DNA of 64,000 nt, taken from contig NC_016946.1 of NCBI RefSeq assembly GCF_000277125.1, forward strand, positions 62,001-126,000, read 5' to 3'. The translations under genes were made by a program, and so were the position numbers. This DNA is from Mycobacterium intracellulare ATCC 13950 (GTDB lineage: Bacteria; Actinomycetota; Actinomycetes; Mycobacteriales; Mycobacteriaceae). Below, piece by piece: positions 27,114-35,808 of the stretch (position 1 is its first letter; every line of letters starts with the position of its first letter). The notes beneath the pieces are model-generated. The model saw nothing but the letters and a program-made list of their open reading frames with translations. It was not told the DNA's origin and searched no databases.

Positions 27114-27743
27114 TCACTCTGGAGGCGGTGGTGCCTCGCCGCAATCGGTAAGCCTCGGCTGGGAAAACGTCACCGAGCCGACACCGCCGAGGGTCATCCC
27201 GTTGTCCGCGAGCGTCATGGTGGTCGTGTACGGGCAGGTCTGAATTCCAGTCAGCCCGGTCAAGAACTCGACTTCGTAGGCGTACAGGAACGAACGCACG
27301 AGCTGGTCGGCATTCCACGGCACATCCAGCGCGAAGCCGAGGGATGACGCCGAACGTGCTCCGAGGACCCGTGGTCCCACCTCGCCGATCCCTGGTGTCA
27401 GGCGGAACGGGGTTCCGTCCTGCTTCGTGCCCGACACACTGCCGCTGCGGATGCGGTAACCGGTGGCGCCCGAAGGTACGAGCGGGCCTCTCGGGATCTT
27501 GGTGCTGAACAGAATCGAGTAGTTCGTACCTCCGGCGATGGCCGTTGTGCTGAAACTCGTCGAGGTGAATTCCTGGGGTAGCTGCACCGCGCAGTTGCCG
27601 ACCATGCCGGATGGATCGCTGCACTCCGAAGGCTCGGCCAACGCGGCGGGTACGACGAGCGCGGCGCCCACGACGGGCACCGATAACGCGGCGCCCCGCA
27701 TGAACACCCGGCGGGAGAAAGCGTCGTTGATGATGTCGGTCAA
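27114..27743 (-). CDS. Tat-type secreted hypothetical protein
   Basis: A protein of 209 residues with a twin-arginine signal (SRRVFMRGAALSVPVVGAAL, about 10-29) and a probable cut after ALA (about 36). The mature part is beta-rich, has four Cys (two near the N-terminus, two late) and ends in a Pro-rich tail. I do not recognise the family; many mycobacterial MspA-like or immunoglobulin-like exported proteins look similar. Standing alone, facing cspA. Confidence 0.75.
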   Translation of the reverse strand: MTDIINDAFSRRVFMRGAALSVPVVGAALVVPAALAEPSECSDPSGMVGNCAVQLPQEFTSTSFSTTAIAGGTNYSILFSTKIPRGPLVPSGATGYRIRSGSVSGTKQDGTPFRLTPGIGEVGPRVLGARSASSLGFALDVPWNADQLVRSFLYAYEVEFLTGLTGIQTCPYTTTMTLADNGMTLGGVGSVTFSQPRLTDCGEAPPPPE

Positions 27744-27827
27744 TGCGAGCGCCTCCTTCGTGTGTCGGCCGACGCTACCGCGATAGCCTAGTCCGGCAGC
27801 GACAATGGCGCGACCACCCGGGAGCGG

Positions 27828-28742
27828 TCAGTAATCCCAGACGGTCGGTACGCACCGAAAGACGTTGCCGGCGACCGCGACCCGGCACACTGACGGGAAC
27901 GGCAAGTGGGTGGCCACCAGCGACTCGCCTGTCGAGGCCAACTCCCGCAGGAGACGCACCCGAACGCGGGCCGCCTCCTCGGGGTCGTGCTCGAATCCGT
28001 TGTGCCACTCGGGGTTTTCGAATCCGACCTGAAACACGGCGTCACCCGCGAATGTCAGCCGGTCGCCGCCCGAAGCCAGGCGGACCACACTGTGCCCGGG
28101 GGTGTGACCACCGGTGCGGGTGACGAACACGCCCGCCGCCACCTCGTAGTCCGTCTCGAACGTCCGGAGCCGGTCGCGGTACTCGTCCAGGAATCGCGAG
28201 GCGACCGAGCGAAGCACGTCCGGTATCGGCTCCGGCATGGTGGTGTGGGAGAAGTCGGGTGCCTCCCAGAAATCGGCTTCTGCGGCCGCCACGTGGATCC
28301 GCAGGTCCGGACGCAACCGGTCCTTCAGCCCTTCGGTGAGCAGCCCGCCCACGTGATCCATGTGCAGGTGGGTGAGCACCACGTCGGTCACGGATGCCAG
28401 ATCGACACCCGCGGCCTCCAGTCGCTTCGCCGTTTGCCCCGCCCGCGGGAAGTCCGGGAACTCCAGCCCCAGCCCGGCGTCGACCAGGATGGTCCGGTCA
28501 CCACTACGCACCACGACCACGTTCAGCGGCCAGTCGACCACCTCAGGCGGCAGGAAGTTATCGCCCAGCCAGCCTGCCAGCTCGGCGGGGGCGGCGTTGG
28601 TGGCCAACGTCGAGGTGGTTATCGGTAGCACCCCATCGCTGATCACCAGCACGTCAATCTCGCCGACCCGCACCGCGTAGCGCGACGGCACCAACTCGTC
28701 CGCCGGGGCCATCCGGGCGTCTGAGGCGTGCGCCAGGCTCAT
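27828..28742 (-). CDS. MBL-fold metallo-hydrolase
   Basis: A protein of 304 residues from ATG 28742, which follows GGAGAC; the open frame goes further upstream without support. The metal signature His125-x-His127-x-Asp129-His130 (THLHMDHVGG) is present, followed by GGHTPGHS and TFAGDAV, so a dinuclear zinc site is complete. The family includes lactonases (AHL lactonase-like), glyoxalases and esterases. Divergent from the NTF2-like gene of the TetR-controlled locus, over a gap with its operator. Confidence 0.88.
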   Translation of the reverse strand: MSLAHASDARMAPADELVPSRYAVRVGEIDVLVISDGVLPITTSTLATNAAPAELAGWLGDNFLPPEVVDWPLNVVVVRSGDRTILVDAGLGLEFPDFPRAGQTAKRLEAAGVDLASVTDVVLTHLHMDHVGGLLTEGLKDRLRPDLRIHVAAAEADFWEAPDFSHTTMPEPIPDVLRSVASRFLDEYRDRLRTFETDYEVAAGVFVTRTGGHTPGHSVVRLASGGDRLTFAGDAVFQVGFENPEWHNGFEHDPEEAARVRVRLLRELASTGESLVATHLPFPSVCRVAVAGNVFRCVPTVWDY

Positions 28743-28987
28743 CTTCGTCTCCTCGATAGTTGAAGGGCGGACCCGAACGGGCCGGCGAGGAATGGTGGAA
28801 AATTCATGCCGGTCCGGGTCGCACGGCATGAGCTTCGCGTGTCCAGGCAGTCCTTCGCGCCCTTGAAAGTGCGTAGTCCGTGTCCCGGCGTGCGTAGTCG
28901 AACACGCGGCCTCTCGCAGGTTGATCACAACGAGGCCAGCCGTCCTGAACGAACACGCCCGCCTTGATGAGGTCGACCCCACGGTGT

Positions 28988-29005
28988 GCTATACAGATGT
29001 ACAGC
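28988..29005. promoter_or_regulatory. TetR-regulon operator copy 1
   Basis: GCTATAC-AGAT-GTACAGC, 13 of 14 matches to the local palindrome GCTGTAC-N4-GTACAGC, 30 bp before the NTF2-like start. Confidence 0.6.
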
Positions 29006-29034
29006 GAAGCCATTACTTCAGCGGAAGGACCGTC

Positions 29035-29592
29035 ATGACCAACGGCGACGAGCTCAAGCAACTGCAGCAGCGGGTGCAGTACCTCGAGGATCGCACCGCC
29101 ATCCTCGACTGCGTGATGAACCAGTCCCGTGGGCATGACCGCCACGACACGGAACTGATGGGCAGCGTCTATTTCGAGGACGGCGTGGACGAACACGGCC
29201 CGACCGTGAAACTCGGCCCCGAATACGGGGATTGGGCCAACAACGCGCACAGCATGGTCTTCGAGGACCACCTGCACAACATCACCACCCACACCTGTGA
29301 GATCAATGGCGACGAAGCCCATGCGGAGAGCTATGTCATCGGGGCGATGCGGGCCAAGGGCGGCAAGATCGTGTCGCTGATGGGCGGCCGTTACCTCGAT
29401 CGCCTCGAGCGCCGCGACGGGGTCTGGAAGATCGCGCTGCGCCGCTGCACCCTCGAGTGGATGATGAGCGGCGATTCCTCGGTGATTGCATCGGGCGCCG
29501 TCAAGGGCTTCATCAAGGGCAAGTGGGACCGCACCGATCCCTCCTACGCCCGTCCGCTGACGATCGAAGACGTCCCCGCCGAACGGTGGTGA
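29035..29592 (+). CDS. SnoaL/NTF2-like protein
   Basis: A protein of 185 residues from ATG 29035 (MTNGDELKQL), preceded by GGAAGGA. A coiled N-terminal helix leads into a SnoaL-4-like cone fold with DRTAILDCVMNQSRGHDRHD and a late WKIALRRCTLEW strand. Such proteins act as isomerases, dehydratases or hydroxylase partners in steroid and polyketide pathways. With an operator at its promoter and SDR and P450 genes nearby, a role in the same small-molecule pathway is likely. Substrate unknown. Confidence 0.85.
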   Translation: MTNGDELKQLQQRVQYLEDRTAILDCVMNQSRGHDRHDTELMGSVYFEDGVDEHGPTVKLGPEYGDWANNAHSMVFEDHLHNITTHTCEINGDEAHAESYVIGAMRAKGGKIVSLMGGRYLDRLERRDGVWKIALRRCTLEWMMSGDSSVIASGAVKGFIKGKWDRTDPSYARPLTIEDVPAERW

Positions 29593-29674
29593 ACCTCAGC
29601 GACGAGGTAGATCGCCTCGGTTGGAATCCGGTCTGTGGTTACAACCCCAGCAGACCTCGCGTCTCGCCTGTGTC

Positions 29675-30460
29675 TCAGACACCTGCGGGGCCGGGCCCGC
29701 CGTGCATGTACAGCGTCTGGCCCGAGCAGTAACTGGACGCATCGGAAGCGAAAAACAGTACCCCGTAACCAATCTCATCCGGCTCGGCAACGCGACCCGA
29801 GGCGTTGGTCTGTCCGATCACGTTGACGTCGAAGCCCTGACGCTCTGCGTCGGCTTCTAGGCCGGGCGTGCGGATGGCGCCGCAGGCGATGCAGTTGACC
29901 CGCACGCCCTTGCGGGTCCAGGCCGCGGCCATCGAGCCGGTGAGGTTGTTCAGCCCGGCCTTCGCGGCGGCATACACCGGCGCCTGGGGCATGGCCAACA
30001 GGCCGGCGCCGGACGAGATGTTGACGACGGCGCCCTTGCCCGCGGCGATCATCGGCTTGGCGGCCGCGCGCGACAGATACCACGCACTGGACAGGTTCAG
30101 GTCCAGCACCCGATGCCACTCGTCGTCGGTCCACTTCATCAGGGATTTGGTCTCACCGCCACCGGCATTGTTCAAAAGCACATCCAGGTGGCCAAATTCG
30201 GCCAGCGTCGTATCGACGAGGGACTGGCACGCCGCGGCATCGGTCACGTCGGTCGGCACGGCCAGTGCCCGCCGTCCCAGTACCTCGATCTCGGCGGCCG
30301 TGGCCTTCAGCGGCTCCTCCCGCCGTCCGGCGAGCACGACGTCGGCGCCGTATTCGGCCAGGACCAGTGCCGAAGCCCGGCCGATCCCAGTGCCGCCGCC
30401 GGTGATGACGGCAACCCGCCCCTGCATCGAGAACCTGTCGTCCACAACACCACTTCCCAT
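29675..30460 (-). CDS. Short-chain dehydrogenase/reductase
   Basis: A classical SDR of 261 residues. The cofactor motif TGGGTGIG is near 18-25, with NNAG, active-site Ser in VNISSGAG and the Tyr-x-x-x-Lys pair in YAAAKAG. The Arg-Arg after the second strand (AGRREE) suggests NADP. ATG 30460 chosen (MGSGVVDDRF). Divergent from a second SDR; the promoter gap has two operator copies. Confidence 0.9.
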   Translation of the reverse strand: MGSGVVDDRFSMQGRVAVITGGGTGIGRASALVLAEYGADVVLAGRREEPLKATAAEIEVLGRRALAVPTDVTDAAACQSLVDTTLAEFGHLDVLLNNAGGGETKSLMKWTDDEWHRVLDLNLSSAWYLSRAAAKPMIAAGKGAVVNISSGAGLLAMPQAPVYAAAKAGLNNLTGSMAAAWTRKGVRVNCIACGAIRTPGLEADAERQGFDVNVIGQTNASGRVAEPDEIGYGVLFFASDASSYCSGQTLYMHGGPGPAGV

Positions 30461-30480
30461 CGTCGCGACCGGCAACAGAC

Positions 30481-30498
30481 GCAATACGACTGTACAAC
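30481..30498. promoter_or_regulatory. TetR-regulon operator, degenerate copy
   Basis: GCAATAC-GACT-GTACAAC, 11 of 14 matches to GCTGTAC-N4-GTACAGC, 21 bp before the leftward SDR start. Confidence 0.4.
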
Positions 30499-30538
30499 AT
30501 CAGCGAAATGCGGCCGCCTTGTCTACGGCGTACGTATC

Positions 30539-30556
30539 GCTGTACATTCGTACAGC
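30539..30556. promoter_or_regulatory. TetR-regulon operator, perfect copy
   Basis: GCTGTAC-ATTC-GTACAGC, a perfect palindrome with 7-bp arms, 38 bp before the rightward SDR-P450-SDR operon. It is the best copy of the repeated site. Confidence 0.7.
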
Positions 30557-30594
30557 ACCCACCCAATGTCGGTGCGGCAAGGAGCGTGTCTGAG

Positions 30595-31338
30595 ATGAGC
30601 CGAGTGGCGGTGGTGACCGGCGGCGGATCGGGCTTGGGTCGGTCGATCTGCACGATGCTCGCTGCCGACGGGCACCGGGTGGCCGTCCTTGATCTGAACG
30701 AGGAGGCAGCCACCCAGGTCGTCGCCGAAATCCACGAGGCGGGAGGCAAAGCCGTCGCGGCCGGTGTCGACGTATCGGAGGAAGCGTCGGTTCACGCCGC
30801 GTTCGACACGGTGCGAGCACAGTTCGGCCCCGTCGAGATCCTGGTGACCAGCGCGGCCATCGGCGGGTTCACGCGGTTCGACCAGATCACCCTGGCGGAG
30901 TGGAATCGGTTCCTCGCGGTGAACCTGACCGGCACCTTCCTGAGCCTGCAGGCCGGCCTCGCGGACATGGTCCCCGCCGGATGGGGGCGCATCGTCACCA
31001 TCTCGTCGGCGGCCGGCCAACAGGGCGCGCCACGTCAGGGCCATTACTCGGCCACCAAGGGCGGGGTGATCGCGTTGACGAAGACCGTCGCGCGGGACTA
31101 CGCCGGAAAAGGCGTCACCGCCAACACCATTCCGCCATTCGCGATCGACACCCCGATGCTGCGCGAACAACAGCGGCTGGAAAAGCTGCCGCCGACCGAG
31201 TACCTGACGCGGGCGATTCCCGCCGGCCACCTGGGCTCGCCCGAGGACGTCGCCGGATTGTGCTCCTACCTGTGCACCGACGCCGCGGGCTACATCACCG
31301 GCCAGGTGATCGGCGTCAACGGCGGTGCCGTCATCTAG
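30595..31338 (+). CDS. Short-chain dehydrogenase/reductase
   Basis: An SDR of 247 residues: TGGGSGLGRS (8-17), Ser in TISSAAGQQ, and Tyr-x-x-x-Lys in YSATKGG. The Asp after the second strand (AVLDLNE) suggests NAD use. FabG-like in length and pattern; in this setting, oxidation of a hydroxyl group in a degradation pathway is more likely than fatty acid synthesis. ATG 30595. First gene of an SDR-P450-SDR operon behind the perfect operator. Confidence 0.9.
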   Translation: MSRVAVVTGGGSGLGRSICTMLAADGHRVAVLDLNEEAATQVVAEIHEAGGKAVAAGVDVSEEASVHAAFDTVRAQFGPVEILVTSAAIGGFTRFDQITLAEWNRFLAVNLTGTFLSLQAGLADMVPAGWGRIVTISSAAGQQGAPRQGHYSATKGGVIALTKTVARDYAGKGVTANTIPPFAIDTPMLREQQRLEKLPPTEYLTRAIPAGHLGSPEDVAGLCSYLCTDAAGYITGQVIGVNGGAVI

Positions 31339-31389
31339 GCCGAATGCCAAACGAATCGCGCCGCTCGGCAATAACTTTGGAGGCAGCAG

Positions 31390-32577
31390 ATGGACGACCT
31401 GTACTACGATCCCTGGGATGTCGAGATCGACCTCGACCCCTACCCGACGTATCGCCGGCTTCGCGACGAATCCCCGCTCTATTACAACGAGCGGCACAAC
31501 TTCTGGGGCATCAGCCGCTACGCCGACGTCGACGCGGCGCTCAAGGACACCACTCGCCTGAGCTCGGCCAAGGGCGACATCCTCGAAGTCGTGCTCACCG
31601 ATCCGGTGATCCCGGCAGGCGTCTTCATCAATGAAGATCCCCCGGTGCACACCATCCACCGCGCCATCGTGTCGCGCGCATTCACACCGAAGAAGATGCG
31701 CGCCATCGAGGACAAGGTGCGCGCGTTCTGCACCGCCTGCCTCGATCCGCTGGTTGGCGGTGAACGCTTCGACTTCGTCCAGGACCTCGGGGCCGAACTC
31801 CCGATGAAAACGATCGGGATGCTCGCCGGCATCCCGGATTCCGAGCAGCCCGCGGTGCGCGCCCACGCCAACGCGGTGCTGCGCAACGAAGCCGGCAAGC
31901 CTATGCACGTCGACAAGGAGCACTACTTCACCGGCGAGATGTTCGGCGAATACGTCGAGTGGCGCGAGAAGCACCCGTCCGAGGACCTGATCACCGAGCT
32001 GCTGAACGTCGAATTCGACGACGAAACCGGAACTACGCGCAAGTTGACCAAGCAAGAGCTGGTCATCTTCCTCGCCGTCGTCGCCGGCGCCGGCGTCGAG
32101 ACCACCGGTCGGCTGTTCGGGTGGATGGGCAAGGTCCTCGCCGAGCACCCCGACCAACGCAAGGAACTCGCCGAAGACCACTCCCTGATCCCGACGGCGA
32201 TCGAGGAACTGCTGCGCTTCGAGCCGCCCGGGCCGCACGTCGCGCGCTACGTCGCGACCGAGGATGTCGCGTTCCAGGAGCAGATCGTGCCGGCCGGCAG
32301 CGCGATACTGCTGATGCTCGCCTCGGCCAATCGCGACGAACGGCGCTTCGAGGACCCCGACCGGTTCGACATCCGCCGTAAGCCTGGCGGACACCTCACC
32401 TTCGGTCGCGGCGCCCACTTCTGCGTCGGCTCACCACTGGCCCGCCTCGAGGGCCGCGTCGCGCTCGAGGAGGTGCTCAAGCGATTTCCCGAGTGGACCA
32501 TCGACATGGACAACGCGCGTCGTTCGCGCACTTCGACCGTCCGGGGCTGGGACTCCATGCCCGCGATCGTCGGCTGA
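31390..32577 (+). CDS. Cytochrome P450
   Basis: A soluble bacterial P450 of 395 residues. The I-helix oxygen-binding motif is AGVETT (234-239), with Glu at 237; ExxR is Glu273-Leu-Leu-Arg276; the heme loop FGRGAHFCVG has Cys345 as thiolate ligand. All key residues are present. The start follows TTTGGAGGCAGCAG. It monooxygenates an unknown lipophilic substrate; with two SDRs in the same operon, successive hydroxylation and oxidation is likely. No ferredoxin gene is adjacent. Confidence 0.95.
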   Translation: MDDLYYDPWDVEIDLDPYPTYRRLRDESPLYYNERHNFWGISRYADVDAALKDTTRLSSAKGDILEVVLTDPVIPAGVFINEDPPVHTIHRAIVSRAFTPKKMRAIEDKVRAFCTACLDPLVGGERFDFVQDLGAELPMKTIGMLAGIPDSEQPAVRAHANAVLRNEAGKPMHVDKEHYFTGEMFGEYVEWREKHPSEDLITELLNVEFDDETGTTRKLTKQELVIFLAVVAGAGVETTGRLFGWMGKVLAEHPDQRKELAEDHSLIPTAIEELLRFEPPGPHVARYVATEDVAFQEQIVPAGSAILLMLASANRDERRFEDPDRFDIRRKPGGHLTFGRGAHFCVGSPLARLEGRVALEEVLKRFPEWTIDMDNARRSRTSTVRGWDSMPAIVG

Positions 32578-32599
32578 CCCGACAGACAGGAGAACTCTC

Positions 32600-33463
32600 A
32601 TGTCGTCCGCACCGTGCGTGGCCGTCGTGACCGGAGCCAGCCGCGGCGCCGGAGCCGGCATAGCCCACGCCCTCGGACAGCACGGCGCCACCGTGTACGT
32701 CACCGGCCGCAGCGAGAACGCCGGCGACGCCGCCCTGCCCGGCACGATCCACCGGACGGCCGAAATGGTCAGCGCCGCAGGGGGACAGGGCATCGCCGTG
32801 CGTGTCGATCACGGCGACGACGAACAGGTCAAGGCGTTGTTCACCCGGATCGAGCAGGAACAGGGCCGCATCGACATCCTGGTGAACAACGCCGCCCTCA
32901 TCCGCGACGAAATGATGGGGCGCACCAAGTTCTGGGAAGAGCCGCTCAATGTCATCGACACCCTGGATGTCGGCGTGCGCAGCAGCTACGTCGCCACCGT
33001 CTATGCCGCACCCCTGATGCTCCCGCAGCGACGCGGCCTGGTGGCCTTCACCTCCTCGTCGGGCTCGGTGCACTATGCCTTCGGACCCGCCTACGGAGTG
33101 CCGAAAGCCGCCGTCGACAAGATGGCCGCCGACATGGCCGTCGACTTCAAAGACACTGGGATCACGACGGTATCGATCTGGATGGGATCGCTGCTCACCG
33201 ACCGCGTCCGCGCCATCATCGCCAACAACCCCGAGAAATTCGGGCACATCCTCGACAGCGCCGAAACACCCGAGCTCACCGGACATGTGATCTGGGCGCT
33301 CTACAACGACCACCAATGCATCGAACTCAGCGGCCAGACGCTCATCGGCGCGGAACTGGCCGTCAAGTACGGCATCCACGATGAAGACGGCCGGCAACCA
33401 CCCTCCTACCGCGACCTGTTTGACGTCCATCCACACACCCAGTGTGCGCACGTGATGCGCTAG
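32600..33463 (+). CDS. Short-chain dehydrogenase/reductase (DHRS1-like)
   Basis: An SDR of 287 residues: TGASRGAGAGIA near 11-22, VTGRSE suggesting NADP, NNAA instead of NNAG, Ser in FTSSSG and Tyr-x-x-x-Lys in YGVPKAA. The long insert after the first strands (TGRSENAGDAALPGTIHRTA) is typical of DHRS1-like SDRs. Follows the P450 by 22 bp with an AGGAG site; last gene of the operon. Confidence 0.9.
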   Translation: MSSAPCVAVVTGASRGAGAGIAHALGQHGATVYVTGRSENAGDAALPGTIHRTAEMVSAAGGQGIAVRVDHGDDEQVKALFTRIEQEQGRIDILVNNAALIRDEMMGRTKFWEEPLNVIDTLDVGVRSSYVATVYAAPLMLPQRRGLVAFTSSSGSVHYAFGPAYGVPKAAVDKMAADMAVDFKDTGITTVSIWMGSLLTDRVRAIIANNPEKFGHILDSAETPELTGHVIWALYNDHQCIELSGQTLIGAELAVKYGIHDEDGRQPPSYRDLFDVHPHTQCAHVMR

Positions 33464-33546
33464 CCCAAGCGGCACCGCGGTGTCGCTATGCAGTTGCGCT
33501 GCGCCCTGATTCGATCCGGCTTCCCTGGAGAAGTCCGCCCTGAACG

Positions 33547-34176
33547 CTACGGTGAACGCCGTTGGGCGGTCTTACGTTTCGGCGCTGGGGCCGGTTCGAT
33601 CGAGTCCAGGTACTTCTCGAAGGCGTTGGTGACTTCCTTGTGGGCGGTCTTGACGCCGATGCCCTCTTCGAGGTTAAGGAACTTGGGCAGCCCGGAGATC
33701 AGCAGTTGCAGGGCGGGTAGCGAGAAGTGTCCACCCGGGCGTGCGCTCTTGCCGAATTTGGCGACGAGCGCATCGACCTGACGTTTGCGGTTGGCCTGGG
33801 TCACCGCGGCGATCTCGGCCTGGATGGATTTGCGGTGGTTGCCCAGAGCCATGAATTCCGTCATCAACGCGCCCGATGCCTCGGTACGGCTGAACTCCCA
33901 CAATGCGCGGAGTGGATCATCGGGGCGCGATTCGAGCACTTTGTCGAGGAGCCGCCGGCTGCGTTCGGAATAGCGGCGGATCGCCGAGAGAAAAATGTCG
34001 TCGAGTGTCGGGAAGTAGTACTGGACCAGGCTGGGCGTGACCCCGGCGGCCGAGGCCAGGGCGCGGTAGGTCACGCTCGCGTATCCCTCGTCGAGCATCA
34101 TTTTCTCGACATGGTCGAGCAGGGTGTCGCGGGTCTTGGACGTCTCGGCGCCCACACGCCGCGCGGATGCTGCCAT
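33547..34176 (-). CDS. TetR-family regulator of the P450/SDR locus
   Basis: A protein of 209 residues. The helix-turn-helix is at about 30-60 (YASVTYRALASAAGVTPSLV, then QYYF), with a helical ligand domain after it. It faces the SDR-P450-SDR operon and has a nearly perfect copy of the local palindrome 47 bp before its start, so it probably represses itself and the four promoters that carry this site. Confidence 0.9.
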   Translation of the reverse strand: MAASARRVGAETSKTRDTLLDHVEKMMLDEGYASVTYRALASAAGVTPSLVQYYFPTLDDIFLSAIRRYSERSRRLLDKVLESRPDDPLRALWEFSRTEASGALMTEFMALGNHRKSIQAEIAAVTQANRKRQVDALVAKFGKSARPGGHFSLPALQLLISGLPKFLNLEEGIGVKTAHKEVTNAFEKYLDSIEPAPAPKRKTAQRRSP

Positions 34177-34222
34177 GTTCTCCTCGTTCAGCCGGTTCGT
34201 TGTATTGTGACACCGGTGGCAC

Positions 34223-34240
34223 GCTGTACAGGCGTACAGT
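34223..34240. promoter_or_regulatory. TetR-regulon operator at the tetR promoter
   Basis: GCTGTAC-AGGC-GTACAGT, 13 of 14 matches to the palindrome, upstream of the TetR gene; indicates autoregulation. Confidence 0.65.
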
Positions 34241-34483
34241 GCCGGGCGATTCTGCGATTGCGGCGCGGGGGTCTTGCGCCGAAGGGGGGCGCCGTCGCCC
34301 GGTCACGTCAACCCGATCTCCCGCTGCATGCGGTGGCCGGCAACATCTCTCGGCAACTGGCCGCCGAAAATCTTCGCCAGACCCTTGCCAAGATCGCCGA
34401 CCCGAGCTATATAAAAACTATGCCGCAAGGCATAGATAACCGATGCGAACAGACACCAGATGGGAGTGTTGGAGGTGACGACC
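34241..34483. other. Promoter region of hsp20
   Basis: No gene. An AT-rich run (GCTATATAAAAACTATG, 34407-34423) precedes a perfect inverted repeat CTATGCC-GCAA-GGCATAG (34418-34435), 48 bp before the hsp20 start. It is not a HAIR or CIRCE sequence. It could be an operator or an RNA hairpin in the leader. Confidence 0.5.
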
Positions 34484-34906
34484 ATGTTGGTTCGTAGCGA
34501 TCCGTTTCGTGACCTCGACCGCTTCACTCAGCAGCTATCGGGCACCGCGGCACGTCCGGCCGCGATGCCGATGGATGCCTGGCGCGACGGCGAGCAGTTC
34601 GTGGTCGAATTCGATCTGCCGGGAATCGATGAGCAGTCGCTGGACCTCGACATCGAGCGCAATGTGGTGACGGTGCGCGCCGAGCGCCCCGACGTCGATC
34701 CAAGCCGGGAGATGCTGGCAACCGAACGGGCGCGTGGGGTGTTCAGTCGGCAACTGGTGCTCGGCGACAATCTCGACACCGAACATATCGACGCGTGTTA
34801 CGACGCCGGGGTACTGCGGTTACGTATCCCTGTGGCCGAGAAGGCCAAGCCACGCAAGATCGCGGTCGACCGCGGGGATAGGCAGCAGACCGCAATCAGC
34901 GCCTGA
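34484..34906 (+). CDS. Hsp20/alpha-crystallin small heat-shock protein
   Basis: A protein of 140 residues of the mycobacterial 18-kDa antigen type: N-terminal [18 protein letters not shown], alpha-crystallin domain at about 38-130 with [11 protein letters not shown] and the late [18 protein letters not shown] motif. An ATP-independent holdase that protects unfolded proteins under stress. ATG 34484 chosen because GGAGGTGA lies just upstream; an ATG 24 bases earlier is in frame. Small genes follow in the same direction. Confidence 0.93.
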   Translation: MLVRSDPFRDLDRFTQQLSGTAARPAAMPMDAWRDGEQFVVEFDLPGIDEQSLDLDIERNVVTVRAERPDVDPSREMLATERARGVFSRQLVLGDNLDTEHIDACYDAGVLRLRIPVAEKAKPRKIAVDRGDRQQTAISA

Positions 34907-34918
34907 TGGGCCGGTGCC

Positions 34919-35284
34919 ATGCTGACAGAACGTGAGTTGGTGATGACGCACTGCGGCACCGGGACAGCGGCGCCCGGCACCGACGCCGAGGGATCACCAG
35001 GCCGGCAGACGGGGCTCTTGCCGGCCGATGATCCGGAGGTGGCGGTCCTGATTGCCGAGGTCGACGCCATCTTGTGCGCGGCGTCAGTCACCCTGCTTCG
35101 TCGGCCACCGGCGCCACCAGTGGCCGGGTGCGCCCTGCTTGGGCCCCGGTCACCTGGTCGGTCCTGGGAGGTATGCGCACCGCCATGGCGCGCGCCCGCG
35201 CCCAATGTGCGCGCCGTGCAGCGCAGCCCTCCGCGGCGACCGTCGGCCAAGCCCGGTAACACCAGGATGGAGAAAGGCAGGTGA
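34919..35284 (+). CDS. Small hypothetical protein downstream of hsp20
   Basis: A protein of up to 121 residues, 13 bp after hsp20. In-frame starts are ATG 34919, GTG 34940 and ATG 34943. The central DDPEVAVLIAEVDAIL helix and RRPPAPPVAGCALLG, then VRAVQRSPP, have a natural protein look. M. tuberculosis has a small unknown gene (Rv0250c) next to its hsp gene Rv0251c, so a counterpart is plausible. The second half also reads as protein-like in another frame, so a frameshift near 35085 cannot be excluded. No function known. Confidence 0.5.
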   Translation: MLTERELVMTHCGTGTAAPGTDAEGSPGRQTGLLPADDPEVAVLIAEVDAILCAASVTLLRRPPAPPVAGCALLGPRSPGRSWEVCAPPWRAPAPNVRAVQRSPPRRPSAKPGNTRMEKGR

Positions 35285-35478
35285 TGAGATCACAACGAGG
35301 ATGAATGGGCCAGTCCGCCGGCCCGGGCAATTCCGTGGGCACTACCTCGATCCTGCACGGATGAGGTTCGGCCACTGCCATAGCCAGGCGACTCGTCCGG
35401 GGGCGGGCGGCCCACCCTCACAAAGCCAAACATGTTGACAGTCGGGGTTATTCATCAGTCGCGAAGGAGAGGGTAACC

Positions 35479-35676
35479 GTGATCGAACAAGCCATGCTCA
35501 ACAGCCGTGCGCGCAGATACTTCGGTGCGTGGGACAGCTTTTTGCCGGTGGAGGCCGACCCCGCCGACTGGGCAGAACAGCAACTGTCGGTACCCCTGCC
35601 CGACGACGAATATCCCCATCTCGGTGGTGACCGCCGCGTCCTGATCTCGATGTCGGGCGGGGCCGACATCGACTGA
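35479..35676 (+). CDS. Small hypothetical protein (65 aa)
   Basis: A protein of 65 residues from GTG 35479, behind a good GAAGGAGAGG site. Acidic, with ARRYFGAWDSFLP and ending in SMSGGADID. No family recognised. It is the third short gene after hsp20 in the same direction, but 190 bp of empty sequence separates it from the previous one, so it may have its own promoter. Confidence 0.6.
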   Translation: MIEQAMLNSRARRYFGAWDSFLPVEADPADWAEQQLSVPLPDDEYPHLGGDRRVLISMSGGADID

Positions 35677-35808
35677 TATCGCATTGCGTTGAGGTCCAGC
35701 TTGTTTGAATCGGCAGGTTCCGTGCCTCACGACCTGGCCTGAGACTTGTTGTCCGGAGTGTGGCCGGCGTGTGACCCTCCCGCGACCGTGACGAAGGACG
35801 CTCATCAC

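Noticed and set aside
30523..32418. Antisense open frame of 631 codons across SDR and P450 genes
   Set aside because: It is a shadow of high-GC coding sequence; the opposite strand has all the family motifs of SDR and P450.
34418..34435. HspR (HAIR) or HrcA (CIRCE) site before hsp20
   Set aside because: The inverted repeat has neither CTTGAGT-N7-ACTCAAG nor TTAGCACTC-N9-GAGTGCTAA.
35746..35808. Upstream extension of the small membrane protein at 35809
   Set aside because: The extra residues are not protein-like and the GTG at 35809 has a better ribosome binding site.
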